Shown: positions 38,479 to 48,155, counted from the first letter of the stretch. The stretch is 64,000 nucleotides of DNA from an uncultured Cellvibrionales bacterium (GCA_913019905.1 CAJVZD010000008.1:1-64000), one strand, 5' to 3'. A program made the numbers and translations. The notes: generated by a model not told the origin, from the letters alone.

Positions 38479-39012
38479 TTAAAAAAACAAGCCCGCTTCT
38501 AACTGAGCTTCCTCACTCATCATTTCTTTGGACCACGGAGGGTCAAATACCAGATCTACATCGACATTCATAACATTGGGTACCTTAGCGGTGCGGTATT
38601 TTACATCCCCAACCAAAACCGGCCCCATGCCGCATCCCGGAGCCGTTAAAGTCATCGCGATTTTAACATTTCCAAGTTGCTGGTCGACTGATACATCGTA
38701 TATCAATCCTAACTCGACCAAACTAATCGGAATTTCAGGATCGAAGATGGAGCCGAGAGCATTCCAGACCTGGCCTATATTTACAGCTCCACTGCCGTCG
38801 TCTTCAAACTCAAGTACTTCGACTTCTCGCCCGATTGCATCGGCATCGGTACCATCTATACGCAACATATTGCCCTGCCACGTTACGGTATAATTTCCAC
38901 CCAAACTCTGATTAATCGCGATAAACTGACCTTTGGGAATCAGCGTCAACTCCCCGGAAGGCACGCGGCGCGCCGGACATTCGCGCGCTGTTACGACCAT
39001 TACCTGTTTCAT
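38479..39012 (-). CDS. sufT: SufT family Fe-S cluster assembly protein (DUF59/MIP18)
   Basis: SufT is an accessory factor in Fe-S protein maturation. The DUF59 domain is in the C-terminal half: IFDPEIPISLVELGLIYDV, the TLTAPGCGMGPVL loop carrying the conserved cysteine and the closing VDLVFDPPWSKEMMSEEA. The first 80 residues form the extension specific to long SufT proteins. I choose ATG 39012 (MKQVMVVTAREC), which removes an overlap with sufA present in the track start at 39045. It lies one base after sufA and is surely co-transcribed. Confidence 0.9.
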   Translation of the reverse strand: MKQVMVVTARECPARRVPSGELTLIPKGQFIAINQSLGGNYTVTWQGNMLRIDGTDADAIGREVEVLEFEDDGSGAVNIGQVWNALGSIFDPEIPISLVELGLIYDVSVDQQLGNVKIAMTLTAPGCGMGPVLVGDVKYRTAKVPNVMNVDVDLVFDPPWSKEMMSEEAQLEAGLFF

Positions 39013-39013
39013 A

Positions 39014-39370
39014 TCAACTAACGCTAAAACTTTCGCCGCAGCCACATTCAGCTACCACGTTAGGATTGTTAAATTTAATGACGTTATTAACGCCTTCAGA
39101 GACATAGTCGATTTCGGTGCCTTGTAACACGCTCATAGCTTCCGCATCGACGGCTAGCGTTAATCGGTCTCCTTGAGGCAAAACGATATCATTCGGTTCT
39201 GCATGTGCGACGAGCTCCAAAACGTAGGCATATCCAGTACAACCACTGGTCTCTGTACACAGCCGAACTAACATATCGTCTTTTTCTGCCAGCGCTCTTC
39301 TAAAATGTTGCATCGCCGCCTCAGTCATCGTAACCACCTGAGCAGCCGGGTCATATGTCGAAACTGTCAT
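39014..39370 (-). CDS. sufA: A-type Fe-S carrier SufA
   Basis: A-type carriers move Fe-S clusters to target proteins. The 118-residue protein has the three conserved cysteines: one in ETSGCTGYAYV and two in AECGCGESF. The strand pattern VRLCTETSGCTGYAYVLEL also fits. ATG 39370 follows GGAGGAG at good spacing, so the start at 39391 in the track is rejected. Being in the operon with sufBCDS it is called SufA; IscA-like or ErpA-like function is not excluded by sequence. Confidence 0.92.
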   Translation of the reverse strand: MTVSTYDPAAQVVTMTEAAMQHFRRALAEKDDMLVRLCTETSGCTGYAYVLELVAHAEPNDIVLPQGDRLTLAVDAEAMSVLQGTEIDYVSEGVNNVIKFNNPNVVAECGCGESFSVS

Positions 39371-39393
39371 ATCTTCTCCTCCGCCGACCAAAA

Positions 39394-40611
39394 TTAGGCC
39401 AACATATTTTTAGCTTTTTTCAAGGCCTCAAACAATACGTCAATTTCTTCAAATGTATTGTATATTGAGAACGATGCTCTAGCAGTCCCGGGGACTTGCA
39501 ACCTTTTCATCAATGGCTCTGCACAATGGTGTCCCGTGCGAATTGCCACACCTTGTCTATCCAGTAAAAACCCCACATCGGCGGGATGGCCTACGTCCAT
39601 TATAAAACTTAACACACCTATCTTTTCTGATGCCGCACCTATCACCGTGAGCCCTTCGAGCGCAGCAGCCTGTTTTTCCGCATAGCTTAGTAATTCTCTT
39701 TCATGCGCTTGAAGTGCGGGCATATCCAGCTGTGAAAACCACTCTATAGCCGTCCCCATGCCTATTACTCCAGCTATATTGGGCGTTCCCGCCTCAAATC
39801 GATACGGTAAATCGTTCCACTTTGCATCTTGGTATGAGACTTCAGAAATCATTTCCCCACCGGTTTGCCATAGCGGCCATTTTTCCAGCAGCGACTTTCG
39901 GCCCCACAACACTCCAACACCCGTTGGCCCGAACAACTTGTGGGCCGAAAATGCATAAAAGTCACAATCTAACTGCTGTACATCAACGGGACTATGAGCA
40001 ATTCCCTGGGCACCATCAATCAATACCCATGCGTCATGAGCCCGAGCGGTTTTTATCAACTCCTTGATAGGGTTAATTGTCCCTAAGGCATTGGAAATAT
40101 GCGGCAAAGCCACTAACTTCGTTTTGCTATTTAGCATCTCGTTAAAAAGGTCGACACGCAATTCGCCGGCATCGTTTACTGGAGCAATGCGCAGGTTCGC
40201 ACCGGATGCTTTACATGCTTGCTGCCAGGTCACCAGATTTGCGTGATGCTCCATTTCGCTCACTACGACTTCGTCGCCTTCTTGTAACAATTGCGACAAA
40301 CCGTTGGCAACGATATTGATGGACTCTGTTGTGCCGCTTGTCCAAATCACTTCTTCACGAGAGCTTGCATTAACAAATTTAGTCACCACGTCTCTTGCGT
40401 GCTCGAAACGTTTGGTCGCTTCATCAGCCAGTCTATGAGCACCTCGATGCACATTGGAATTACACGTGGTGTAATAGTCAACCAAGCTATCAATAACGCA
40501 CTGCGGTTTTTGTGTGGTCGCAGCGTTATCCAGATACACAAGGGGCTTTCCGTCGATTTCCGTGGACAAAATCGGAAACTCTTTCCGTATTACTTTTACG
40601 TCAAAACTCAT
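39394..40611 (-). CDS. sufS: Cysteine desulfurase SufS
   Basis: SufS is the group II, PLP-dependent desulfurase of the SUF system. The 405-residue protein has the PLP lysine in CDFYAFSAHKLFGPTGVGVL (about residue 225), the active-site cysteine in RTGHHCAEPLM (about residue 362) and the usual LDNAATTQKP near the N-terminus. The short loop around the cysteine distinguishes it from the IscS-type enzyme upstream (SSGSACTSA). It is 23 bases before sufA and 37 after sufD in the operon. Confidence 0.95.
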   Translation of the reverse strand: MSFDVKVIRKEFPILSTEIDGKPLVYLDNAATTQKPQCVIDSLVDYYTTCNSNVHRGAHRLADEATKRFEHARDVVTKFVNASSREEVIWTSGTTESINIVANGLSQLLQEGDEVVVSEMEHHANLVTWQQACKASGANLRIAPVNDAGELRVDLFNEMLNSKTKLVALPHISNALGTINPIKELIKTARAHDAWVLIDGAQGIAHSPVDVQQLDCDFYAFSAHKLFGPTGVGVLWGRKSLLEKWPLWQTGGEMISEVSYQDAKWNDLPYRFEAGTPNIAGVIGMGTAIEWFSQLDMPALQAHERELLSYAEKQAAALEGLTVIGAASEKIGVLSFIMDVGHPADVGFLLDRQGVAIRTGHHCAEPLMKRLQVPGTARASFSIYNTFEEIDVLFEALKKAKNMLA

Positions 40612-40648
40612 CGGAAAATCCCAAACACAACAATCATCAAAAACATCC

Positions 40649-41938
40649 CTATTTTACGTCCATCAGCGCAAAGCGTTGACGAAGTTGAGGACGCAACCAT
40701 TCTGCCATTAACTCGTTAGGCATCTGGTCAACTAGCTCATTAATAAATCCAAAGCTCAACATGACTTGTGCATTTGCGCGACTAATCCCTCGAGACTGCA
40801 GATAAAAAAGAGACTCTTTATTTATCTCGGCAATCGTCGCACCGTGGGAACAACGTACGTCATCTGCGTATATTTCCAATTCAGGTTTAGTATTAATTTC
40901 TGCCTTATCCGACAACAAAAGGTTCCGATTATTCAGATCGGCCAAAGTCTTTTGCGCATCTCGGTGAATATGTATTCGACCATTGAATACAGCGCGAGCC
41001 CTGTCGGCGACAATGCCGCGAACATTTTCAACCGTGGTTCCATTAGGTGCAATATGTTCGATGGTACTGTGTAAGTCGAACAACTCTTTACCATTCAGCA
41101 GATAAAGTGCATTTAATTTCGCGTGTGCGTGCTCTCCAACATGACTAACATCAATATCCAGTCGCGACAAATCACTACCAAAGCCTACGATTGTCGAGTT
41201 CAATATCGCATTACTGGCTAACTGAAAGTGACCGCCGCCAATGCTCACCGCCTCTCCGTATTGAAGAGCAAACCGGTAGTGCTCGAGCTCAGCATTTTCC
41301 GCGAGAGCAAATTCCGAAAATCCAGTGTTAAGACTCTGTTCATTGCCGTGAAAATGTTCGACGATCGTTGCTTTGGAGCCCCTCCCCATCCGCGCCAGTA
41401 TCCGAGTATGCGTCTCTTCGTTTTTGCTCAAGACGTTTTCGATGTATATAGGTCGTTCAATAACAGCACCCTCTTCAACATCGATAATTACACCACCTTC
41501 GGCCAATACATCATTAACGAGGCCGAACAAATGCCTTTCCGGCTTGATTGAAGCGTAGGCATCTTTGACCCAGGAATTACAATCAGAGCTTGCGGCGGCA
41601 AGAGAAATGATCGACAGCCCTTTTGGTAAATCGAGTAAGGATAAGTCTTCAGATGGAACACCATCAATAAACTTAATTCTAATGGAGTCCATTCCGAACT
41701 CCGGAAATCCGTCGACAGAATATTGCTTGCTCTCTTTGGCAACGACGTCTCTATCTCTTGCGTCTGCGGCAAGCGCTGCTCGCTCCACTGCTTTTACAGG
41801 CGTATATTTCCACGCCTCAGTTCGCCTTGTTGGCCACTTGCTGTCGCGCAACAAAGCCAGAGACGTTTGACGCTTTGGTGACAACCAGTCGTCTATAAGC
41901 TCACCTCGAGCTATAGCATTCCCTAACCAGTCTTTCAT
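40649..41938 (-). CDS. sufD: Fe-S scaffold component SufD
   Basis: SufD forms the SufBC2D scaffold on which clusters are built. The 429-residue protein has the right-handed beta-helix type repeats and the C-terminal region CSHGATIAEINKESLFYLQSR with RGISRANAQVMLSFGFINEL, conserved between SufB and SufD. NNRNLLLSDKAEINTKPELEIYADDV is also typical. Its ATG overlaps the sufC stop by four bases, so the two are translationally coupled. It is close to the E. coli length (423). Confidence 0.94.
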   Translation of the reverse strand: MKDWLGNAIARGELIDDWLSPKRQTSLALLRDSKWPTRRTEAWKYTPVKAVERAALAADARDRDVVAKESKQYSVDGFPEFGMDSIRIKFIDGVPSEDLSLLDLPKGLSIISLAAASSDCNSWVKDAYASIKPERHLFGLVNDVLAEGGVIIDVEEGAVIERPIYIENVLSKNEETHTRILARMGRGSKATIVEHFHGNEQSLNTGFSEFALAENAELEHYRFALQYGEAVSIGGGHFQLASNAILNSTIVGFGSDLSRLDIDVSHVGEHAHAKLNALYLLNGKELFDLHSTIEHIAPNGTTVENVRGIVADRARAVFNGRIHIHRDAQKTLADLNNRNLLLSDKAEINTKPELEIYADDVRCSHGATIAEINKESLFYLQSRGISRANAQVMLSFGFINELVDQMPNELMAEWLRPQLRQRFALMDVK

Positions 41939-42705
41939 GCTCCCAAGCCTTCATCAGACGAATTTTCGTCAGCCAACCAGGCGTATCCTTCATCTTCTAA
42001 CTGTCTCGCCAAGGACGCATCGCCACTTTTTACAATTTTTCCTTCGGACAATACGTGAACAAAATCGGGTTTAATATAGTCGAGCAATCGTTGGTAGTGT
42101 GTAATGATCACAAAACTTCTGTTTTCCGAGCGCTGACTGTTGACTCCGTTCGCCACAACTTGCAGTGCATCGATATCTAATCCGGAATCGGACTCATCAA
42201 GAATGCATAACTTCGGTTCCAACAGGATCATTTGCATGATTTCGTTTCGTTTTTTTTCACCGCCCGAAAAGCCTTCATTAACGCCACGTTTTAAAAAGGC
42301 GACCGGTAGATCGACTTGCTCACAGGCTTCGCGAGCCATTTTCAAAAACTCCCTCGAGCTCAGTTCTTCTTGGCCTCGCGCTAGGCGCTGCGCATCAACA
42401 GCAGTTTTTAAAAACTCTAGATTGCTAACACCAGGAATTTCTACCGGGTACTGAAACGCCATAAACAGCCCTGCTTTTGCGCGGTCTTCCGCCTCCAATG
42501 CCAAGAGGTCTTTGCCGTCAAGGGAGACTGCGCCTTGTTCGACACTGTAACCGTCTCTACCTGAAATTACGTAACCCATGGTGCTTTTTCCAGCGCCATT
42601 GGGCCCCATAATTGCATGAACCTCGCCGGGTTTAATTTCTAGGTCTAAACCGTTCAGTATATTTTTTTCTTCAACACTAGCGTGCAAATTTTTGATCGAT
42701 AACAT
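41935..42705 (-). CDS. sufC: Fe-S assembly ATPase SufC
   Basis: SufC is the ABC-type ATPase that drives changes in the SufBD scaffold. Walker A is GPNGAGKST (about residue 35), the signature is GFSGGEKKRNEIMQM, Walker B is LCILDESDSGLDIDAL with the family's ESDSGLD, and the H-loop histidine is in FVIITHYQRLL. The 256-residue length compares with 248 in E. coli. It sits between sufB and sufD in the standard order and overlaps sufD by four bases. Confidence 0.96.
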   Translation of the reverse strand: MLSIKNLHASVEEKNILNGLDLEIKPGEVHAIMGPNGAGKSTMGYVISGRDGYSVEQGAVSLDGKDLLALEAEDRAKAGLFMAFQYPVEIPGVSNLEFLKTAVDAQRLARGQEELSSREFLKMAREACEQVDLPVAFLKRGVNEGFSGGEKKRNEIMQMILLEPKLCILDESDSGLDIDALQVVANGVNSQRSENRSFVIITHYQRLLDYIKPDFVHVLSEGKIVKSGDASLARQLEDEGYAWLADENSSDEGLGA

Positions 42706-42758
42706 CTCTTGCTTACCCTTAAAACTACCTACAATATTTAGCCACTCTTAATGGATTG

Positions 42759-44195
42759 TTATCCAACGGCACCTTCCAAACTAATCTCTAACAACTTACC
42801 CGCTTCAACCGCAAATTCCATTGGCAGTTCTTTGAAGACTTCTTTACAAAATCCATTAACAATCATTGAAACGGCCTTTTCGGGATCAATACCGCGCTGC
42901 CTGCAAAGAAACATCTGATCGTCTGATACTTTCGATGTGGTCGCCTCATGTTCGACAATAGCGCTGGGGTTTTTACTTTCAATATACGGAAAAGTATGGG
43001 CACCACATTTGTCACCGATTAACAGAGAGTCACATTGGGTGAAATTTCTTGCTCCCTGCGCGCCACTATTCATCCGCACCAACCCGCGATAGCTGTTATT
43101 ACTTCGACCTGCTGATATCCCCTTCGATATAATGGTCGAGCGTGTATTTTTACCTATATGCAGCATTTTGGTGCCCGTGTCGGCCTGTTGCATGCCGCGA
43201 GTTAGCGCAACAGAATAGAACTCACCTACGCTGTTATCTCCCTTCAATATACAACTGGGGTATTTCCAGGTGATCGCTGAGCCTGTTTCTACTTGGGTCC
43301 AGGATACCTTTGCGTCTGTATGGCATATCGCGCGCTTCGTGACAAAATTGTAAATGCCACCTTTACCGTTTTCATCACCAGGATACCAATTCTGCACGGT
43401 CGAATACTTAATCTCGGCCTTATCCATAACAACCAATTCAACAACAGCTGCGTGTAATTGGTTTTCATCGCGCTGGGGTGCAGTACAGCCTTCCAAATAG
43501 CTGACGTAACTGCCCTCATCGGCAATAATTAAAGTTCGCTCAAATTGCCCGGTGTTTTGCTCGTTAATACGAAAATAGGTGGATAACTCCATTGGACAAC
43601 GCGTTCCCTTGGGGATATATACGAAAGACCCATCGGTGAAAACGGCACAATTTAATGCGGCATAATAGTTGTCTTTTTGCGGAACAACGCTCCCCAAATA
43701 TTGCTTTACTAAGTCTGGATATTTTTGAATAGCCTCGGAGATAGGACAAAATATGACGCCAGCTTCCCACAACTTTTCGCGAAAAGTGGTAACAACAGAG
43801 ACGGAATCAAATACGGCATCGACTGCAACCCCTGCTAGCATTTGCTGCTCGATCAAAGGAATGCCCAATTTTTCGTAGGTCGCAAGTAACTCAGGATCGA
43901 CTTCATCCAGCGACTGAGGTTTATCCGCCATGCTTTTTGGAGCTGAATAGTAGGAGACGGCCTGAAAATCGATTTTGGGATACTCTATATGAGCCCATTC
44001 CGGCTCTTCCATTTTTTGCCAGGCGTGAAATGCTTTTAAACGCCATTCAAGCATCCATTCCGGCTCATTCTTCATCTTAGAAATCCGCTGAATGACACTA
44101 TCATCCAACCCCGGAAGGAACGTATCTGATTCAATGTCGGAAACGAAACCTGCCTCGTATTCCCGATTTAATACCTGTTCAATTTGTTGTGACAT
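42759..44195 (-). CDS. sufB: Fe-S scaffold component SufB
   Basis: SufB is the main scaffold subunit, accepting sulfur and iron for cluster formation. The 478-residue protein contains [25 protein letters not shown]-type sequence, [20 protein letters not shown], the NIYNF-type [13 protein letters not shown] and the conserved C-terminal [20 protein letters not shown] with the functional cysteine. It follows iscS by 46 bases and precedes sufC. Length is slightly below E. coli (495). Confidence 0.96.
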   Translation of the reverse strand: MSQQIEQVLNREYEAGFVSDIESDTFLPGLDDSVIQRISKMKNEPEWMLEWRLKAFHAWQKMEEPEWAHIEYPKIDFQAVSYYSAPKSMADKPQSLDEVDPELLATYEKLGIPLIEQQMLAGVAVDAVFDSVSVVTTFREKLWEAGVIFCPISEAIQKYPDLVKQYLGSVVPQKDNYYAALNCAVFTDGSFVYIPKGTRCPMELSTYFRINEQNTGQFERTLIIADEGSYVSYLEGCTAPQRDENQLHAAVVELVVMDKAEIKYSTVQNWYPGDENGKGGIYNFVTKRAICHTDAKVSWTQVETGSAITWKYPSCILKGDNSVGEFYSVALTRGMQQADTGTKMLHIGKNTRSTIISKGISAGRSNNSYRGLVRMNSGAQGARNFTQCDSLLIGDKCGAHTFPYIESKNPSAIVEHEATTSKVSDDQMFLCRQRGIDPEKAVSMIVNGFCKEVFKELPMEFAVEAGKLLEISLEGAVG

Positions 44196-44241
44196 TTCAT
44201 TTTCTCAATGACTATTTACCGCTAACAGAGGCCTTTTCGCC

Positions 44242-45396
44242 TTAATCTGTGCTGCTTATAAGTTGCGTATAAACCGTTCGTATATGTGCGATGGCTTTTT
44301 CGATATCTTCTCGCTCAGTGAATCGACCTAATGAGATGCGGATAGAGCTGTGAGCATCTTCGTCGCTAAGCCCCATTGCCTTTAATACGTAGGATGGCTC
44401 CATTGTTGCGGAAGTACAGGCAGATCCAGAGGATACTGCTATCTCACGCAGCGACAACATTAACGTTTCACCTTCTGCACCACTAAAACAAACGTTCAGA
44501 TGGGAAGGACTGACGTTATCTAAACTAGAATTGCGACGCACGTTCGGTAAGTCTGAAATACCTTCCCACAAGTTATCGCGCAATTGTGCAATTCGAATCA
44601 TCTCCGTTTCAAGTTGCTCGCAAACTATCAGGGCTGCTTCACCAATCCCCACCAGTTGATGAGTAGGCAGCGTACCGGACCTCATTCCTCTTTCGTGGCC
44701 ACCGCCGTGTATTAATGGCTTTAACTGGCTCTGGATAGGCCGGCGAACAAACAGTGCGCCAATGCCTTTAGGGCCATAGAATTTATGCGCCGACAAACTC
44801 AGAAGATCAACCTGAAGTTCGTTTGTATCAACCGGTATCTTCCCCACTGCCTGAGCCGCATCAACATGGAATAGTACATTATTATCACGGCATATATGAG
44901 CAATTTCCGTGATGGGATTAACCGCGCCCGTTTCGTTGTTGACATACATCAAACTAACGAGTCGGGTATTTTCACGAATGGAGTTACGCACCAGCTCCGG
45001 ACTGATAATACCGTTTGCGTCAGGTTCAAGCCAAGTAACCTCAACCCCCTTGGACTCCAGCCATATCGCAGGGTCAATGACCGCTTTATGCTCTATAACC
45101 GACGTAATCAGATGCCCTTCATAACCGCAGGCTTCAAATATGCCCTTAAGCGCCAGGTTATTCGATTCGGTTGCCCCACTCGTCCATACGACTTCGCGAC
45201 TATCGCAGCCTAAAAGGTCTGCAACATTTCGTCGAGCTTTTTCGACCTGTTCTTCCGCTTGCCAACCGTATATGTGAGACCTGGATGCCGGGTTCGCAAA
45301 GATACCATCGGCAGTTAAACAGCGAGACATTGCGGCCGCAACTCTAGGGTCAACAGGTGTCGTGGCGGCATAATCCATATATACAGGCAATTGCAT
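44242..45396 (-). CDS. iscS: Cysteine desulfurase, IscS/NifS (group I) type
   Basis: The 384-residue protein is a group I PLP desulfurase. It begins LPVYMDYAATTPVDPRVA, has the PLP lysine in LLSLSAHKFYGPKGIGAL (about residue 205) and the active-site cysteine in a mobile loop, SSGSACTSATMEPSYVL (about residue 325), as in IscS. It is 20 residues shorter than E. coli IscS and lacks the usual C-terminal extension that helps IscU docking. It is directly downstream of iscR and upstream of sufB, so it sits where IscS sits in an isc operon but in a SUF setting. Confidence 0.93.
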   Translation of the reverse strand: MQLPVYMDYAATTPVDPRVAAAMSRCLTADGIFANPASRSHIYGWQAEEQVEKARRNVADLLGCDSREVVWTSGATESNNLALKGIFEACGYEGHLITSVIEHKAVIDPAIWLESKGVEVTWLEPDANGIISPELVRNSIRENTRLVSLMYVNNETGAVNPITEIAHICRDNNVLFHVDAAQAVGKIPVDTNELQVDLLSLSAHKFYGPKGIGALFVRRPIQSQLKPLIHGGGHERGMRSGTLPTHQLVGIGEAALIVCEQLETEMIRIAQLRDNLWEGISDLPNVRRNSSLDNVSPSHLNVCFSGAEGETLMLSLREIAVSSGSACTSATMEPSYVLKAMGLSDEDAHSSIRISLGRFTEREDIEKAIAHIRTVYTQLISSTD

Positions 45397-45453
45397 AACT
45401 CGTCTCTACTCAATATTCACTGGTGCAATCGTCAGTCATATCTTAAAGTGTGC

Positions 45454-45930
45454 TTAGGAGGAAACAACAATGGTAGACAATTTACTCAACCGTTCAGTTT
45501 TTTCCTGACGTGAGAAAACTTGTTGCACCTCATTGCGAGCAACCAGACTTGCCAGACTTATGCCGCTCAAGAAAGAGTGTATTTGAGCGCTCAAATCACA
45601 CCACAAAGGATGTGTTAAACACATCTCCCCGTCCTGGCAATCTCCAAGTCCTTTACATTCTGTTGCATCGACCGATTCGCTAACTGCATCGACGATTTCG
45701 GCTACGCTAATATTCGCACCATCTCGACTTAAACGATATCCCCCACCCGGGCCCCGTACACTCGTTACCAAATCGTTTCTGCGTAGTTTTGCAAAGAGCT
45801 GCTCTAGATAGGAAAGAGAAATACTCTGACGACTTGAGATATCAGCCAAACTCATCGGTCGAGTACTCGTTTGCATCGCGAGATCCAGCATGGCAGTAAC
45901 TGCGTATCGGCCTTTAGTTGTTAATCGCAT
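45454..45930 (-). CDS. iscR: Fe-S sensing Rrf2 regulator IscR
   Basis: IscR binds a [2Fe-2S] cluster and represses Fe-S biogenesis genes when clusters are plentiful. The 158-residue protein has the Rrf2 winged helix ([58 protein letters not shown]) and the three cluster cysteines in [21 protein letters not shown], arranged as in E. coli IscR and followed by the ligand histidine. It heads the iscR-iscS-suf operon, and two candidate type 1 operators overlap its promoter, implying autoregulation. Confidence 0.95.
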   Translation of the reverse strand: MRLTTKGRYAVTAMLDLAMQTSTRPMSLADISSRQSISLSYLEQLFAKLRRNDLVTSVRGPGGGYRLSRDGANISVAEIVDAVSESVDATECKGLGDCQDGEMCLTHPLWCDLSAQIHSFLSGISLASLVARNEVQQVFSRQEKTERLSKLSTIVVSS

Positions 45931-45962
45931 AGGGGTGATCCTTAAAAAGACGTATTTTTCGC

Positions 45963-45991
45963 AGTTTGTAACAACCTAGCAAAATAGTCAA
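45963..45991 (-). promoter_or_regulatory. Candidate promoter of the iscR-suf operon
   Basis: On the minus strand TTGACT (45991-45986) is a near-consensus -35. The -10 is either CAAACT with a 17-base spacer or TACAAA with 15 bases; neither is strong, as expected of a regulated promoter. The -35 lies inside the promoter-proximal IscR site. It is 33 bases from the iscR ATG at its nearer edge. Confidence 0.6.
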
Positions 45992-45995
45992 GTAT
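45971..45995. promoter_or_regulatory. IscR type 1 binding site, promoter-proximal
   Basis: ACAACCTAGCAAAATAGTCAAGTAT agrees at about 20 of 25 positions with the type 1 consensus ATASYYGACTRWWWYAGTCRRSTAT as I recall it; the right half (TAGTCAAGTAT) is perfect. It overlaps the -35 hexamer, so holo-IscR bound here would block RNA polymerase. Confidence 0.7.
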
Positions 45996-46020
45996 ATACC
46001 CTACTAAAATAGTAGGTTTT
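45996..46020. promoter_or_regulatory. IscR type 1 binding site, promoter-distal
   Basis: ATACCCTACTAAAATAGTAGG plus flanks agrees at about 21 of 25 positions with the same consensus. The core CCTACT-AAAAT-AGTAGG is a perfect inverted repeat. It directly abuts the first site, as the two type 1 sites do upstream of E. coli iscR. Confidence 0.7.
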
Positions 46021-46170
46021 AATATTGGCCTGGCAATACAGCTTCAAAATGCCGCTGAACCCGCGCGGGCAGGCATTATACAGGGATAAATTTACATCAC
46101 AATGATATCGATTTACGGCCACTAAACAACTTTTTCAATCGACAAAAGTCCTTACCGAGACTGCTTGAGA

Positions 46171-46935
46171 TCAGGGCTCTTTTTTGCTTCCGCGACCTAC
46201 CCACTGTTGTGCCGACGTAAGAATACCGCGAAGCATTTTCACTTCTAAATCATCCATTCTTGTCCGGCTAAAAAGACGGCGTAGTCGAGTCATCAATTGT
46301 TTGGGCGCCTCCGGTTTTAAAAAATTCATATCGATAAGAGTCTCTTCCAGATGAATAAAAAACCTCTCGATATCATCGACCTTAGCGAATTTCGTATCCC
46401 ATTCCTGCATTGGATTGTCACTTAAACTACCCTGTAAGTGCCTCATTCTGAGCTCGTAAGTTATAACTTGGACTGCCATTCCCAAATTAAGGGAACTGTA
46501 GTCTTCACTTGCAGGAATATTGACGTGTAAGTTACAGCGCTGTAACTCGTCATTGGTCAAACCACGATCCTCGCGCCCGAAAACCAAAGCAACTGGATGT
46601 TTATCAAGTTCCGGGTACACTTGTTCAGCACAAGCTCTTGGATTGACTAAGGGCCAAGGAATACGGCGCCCCCTAGCACTTGTTCCCACCACCAAGCCAC
46701 AATCGGCAATGGCTTCTTCAAACGTGTCTACGACGGTTGCATTTTCCAGAACATCACCAGCACTCGCCGCTCGCCAACCAGCTCTTTCATGCGGAAATAA
46801 CTTAGGGTCGACCAAATAGAGATCAGACAAACCCATGTTTTTCATAGCTCTCGCTACCGATCCTATATTTCCAGGGTGAGATGTATGAATCAGCACGACT
46901 CGTGCATTTTGCAGAGGATTTTGGGATTTTGACAC
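46171..46935 (-). CDS. trmJ: tRNA 2'-O-methyltransferase TrmJ
   Basis: TrmJ methylates the 2'-O of nucleotide 32 in several tRNAs. The 254-residue SPOUT-family protein has the N-terminal VVLIHTSHPGNIGSVARAMK, the SAM-binding knot sequences ALVFGREDRGLTNDELQ and NLGMAVQVITYELR (about residues 115-165), and a C-terminal extension as in E. coli TrmJ. It starts with GTG at 46935. It diverges from suhB, its usual neighbour, and precedes iscR at 240 bases. The cysE gene that often lies between trmJ and iscR is absent. Confidence 0.92.
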   Translation of the reverse strand: MSKSQNPLQNARVVLIHTSHPGNIGSVARAMKNMGLSDLYLVDPKLFPHERAGWRAASAGDVLENATVVDTFEEAIADCGLVVGTSARGRRIPWPLVNPRACAEQVYPELDKHPVALVFGREDRGLTNDELQRCNLHVNIPASEDYSSLNLGMAVQVITYELRMRHLQGSLSDNPMQEWDTKFAKVDDIERFFIHLEETLIDMNFLKPEAPKQLMTRLRRLFSRTRMDDLEVKMLRGILTSAQQWVGRGSKKEP

Positions 46936-47188
46936 TTTGTAACCACTTCATGGATATTCAGGGGCCTGAAGTCTAACAGATTTTGAATTTAATTGACCCG
47001 CTATGATCAGCGCGAGAACAATAAAATCGAATATTGGACCTTCGACAGGCTCGATTATAACCACCGACCTCCCTCAATAATGTCCCACTTTTACGTGATG
47101 CCTCGTTTCCGTTTCTCGTTTTCCTTGGGTACTGCTATAATTCGCGCACTTTTACCATTACCGACCCAAAACCAAGGCAAACCGTTTC

Positions 47189-47992
47189 ATGGAACCTATG
47201 TTAAATATCGCATTACGCGCTGCTCGTAAGGCTGGTGAACTCGTCGCCCGCGCAACCGATCAATTAGATACTCTCGAGGTTAAGCAAAAGAGCCCGAACG
47301 ACTATGTGACAGAGATCGATCAAGCCGCCGAAAAAGAGATTGTCTATCACTTGTCAAAAGCCCACCCCGATCATGGCTTTCTTGGCGAAGAGGGTGGACT
47401 TCAAGGTAATGCCAAAAGTGACTTTCAATGGGTTATTGACCCAATAGACGGCACCACCAACTTTATGCGCGGAATTCCACATTTCGCTATATCAATTGCG
47501 TGCCTATACAAAGGCCAACTCGAACATGCGGTGATACTTAACCCGATTACACGGGAAGAATTTACCGCAAGCCGCGGTAAAGGCGCGCAACTCAATGGTC
47601 GGCGCATGCGCGTAAGCTCTAAGACGTCCCTTGATGGCGCTTTAATCGGAACTGGAATTCCCTTCAAATCGCGAAATGAGCAACACATCCCAGCCTATAT
47701 GACTACCCTCGAATCTATTGCAAAACAAACCGCTGGCATTCGACGAGCCGGCGCAGCCTCACTTGACTTAGCGTACGTCGCGGCCGGAAGGCTGGACGGG
47801 TTTTGGGAAATTGGCCTTAATAAATGGGATATCGCCGCGGGTGTTTTGCTCATTAGAGAATCTGGAGGTTTAGTCGCTGATTTTAACGGTGGCAACAACT
47901 TCATGGAATCAGGACACATTGTCGCTGGCAACCCAAAATGTTTCAAAAGCTTGTTGCAGTCAATACAGCCACATTTGAAACATTTGCGATGA
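47189..47992 (+). CDS. suhB: Inositol-1-monophosphatase family protein SuhB
   Basis: SuhB is an inositol monophosphatase that also takes part in rRNA transcription antitermination with Nus factors. The 267-residue length equals E. coli. The metal-binding motifs are in place: the glutamates in FLGEEGG (about residue 67), WVIDPIDGTTNFMRGIPHFA (about residues 82-101) and NKWDIAAGVLLIRESGG (about residues 210-226). The start MEPMLNIALRAARKAGEL resembles the E. coli N-terminus. It diverges from trmJ across 253 bases. Confidence 0.94.
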   Translation: MEPMLNIALRAARKAGELVARATDQLDTLEVKQKSPNDYVTEIDQAAEKEIVYHLSKAHPDHGFLGEEGGLQGNAKSDFQWVIDPIDGTTNFMRGIPHFAISIACLYKGQLEHAVILNPITREEFTASRGKGAQLNGRRMRVSSKTSLDGALIGTGIPFKSRNEQHIPAYMTTLESIAKQTAGIRRAGAASLDLAYVAAGRLDGFWEIGLNKWDIAAGVLLIRESGGLVADFNGGNNFMESGHIVAGNPKCFKSLLQSIQPHLKHLR

Positions 47993-48155
47993 TAATTTGG
48001 GCAGTAAAATGCTTGGATTTCGTAGAACTGACTGCAAAGTACTTTAATGGCCGACTGGCAATGCTGAACTAACTGGTATTGTTGTTAATGTTGATCCTTT
48101 GAAAGAAATGACGAAGAATCCTGGATTGTCAGACCTGAATTGTCGAATACGGATT

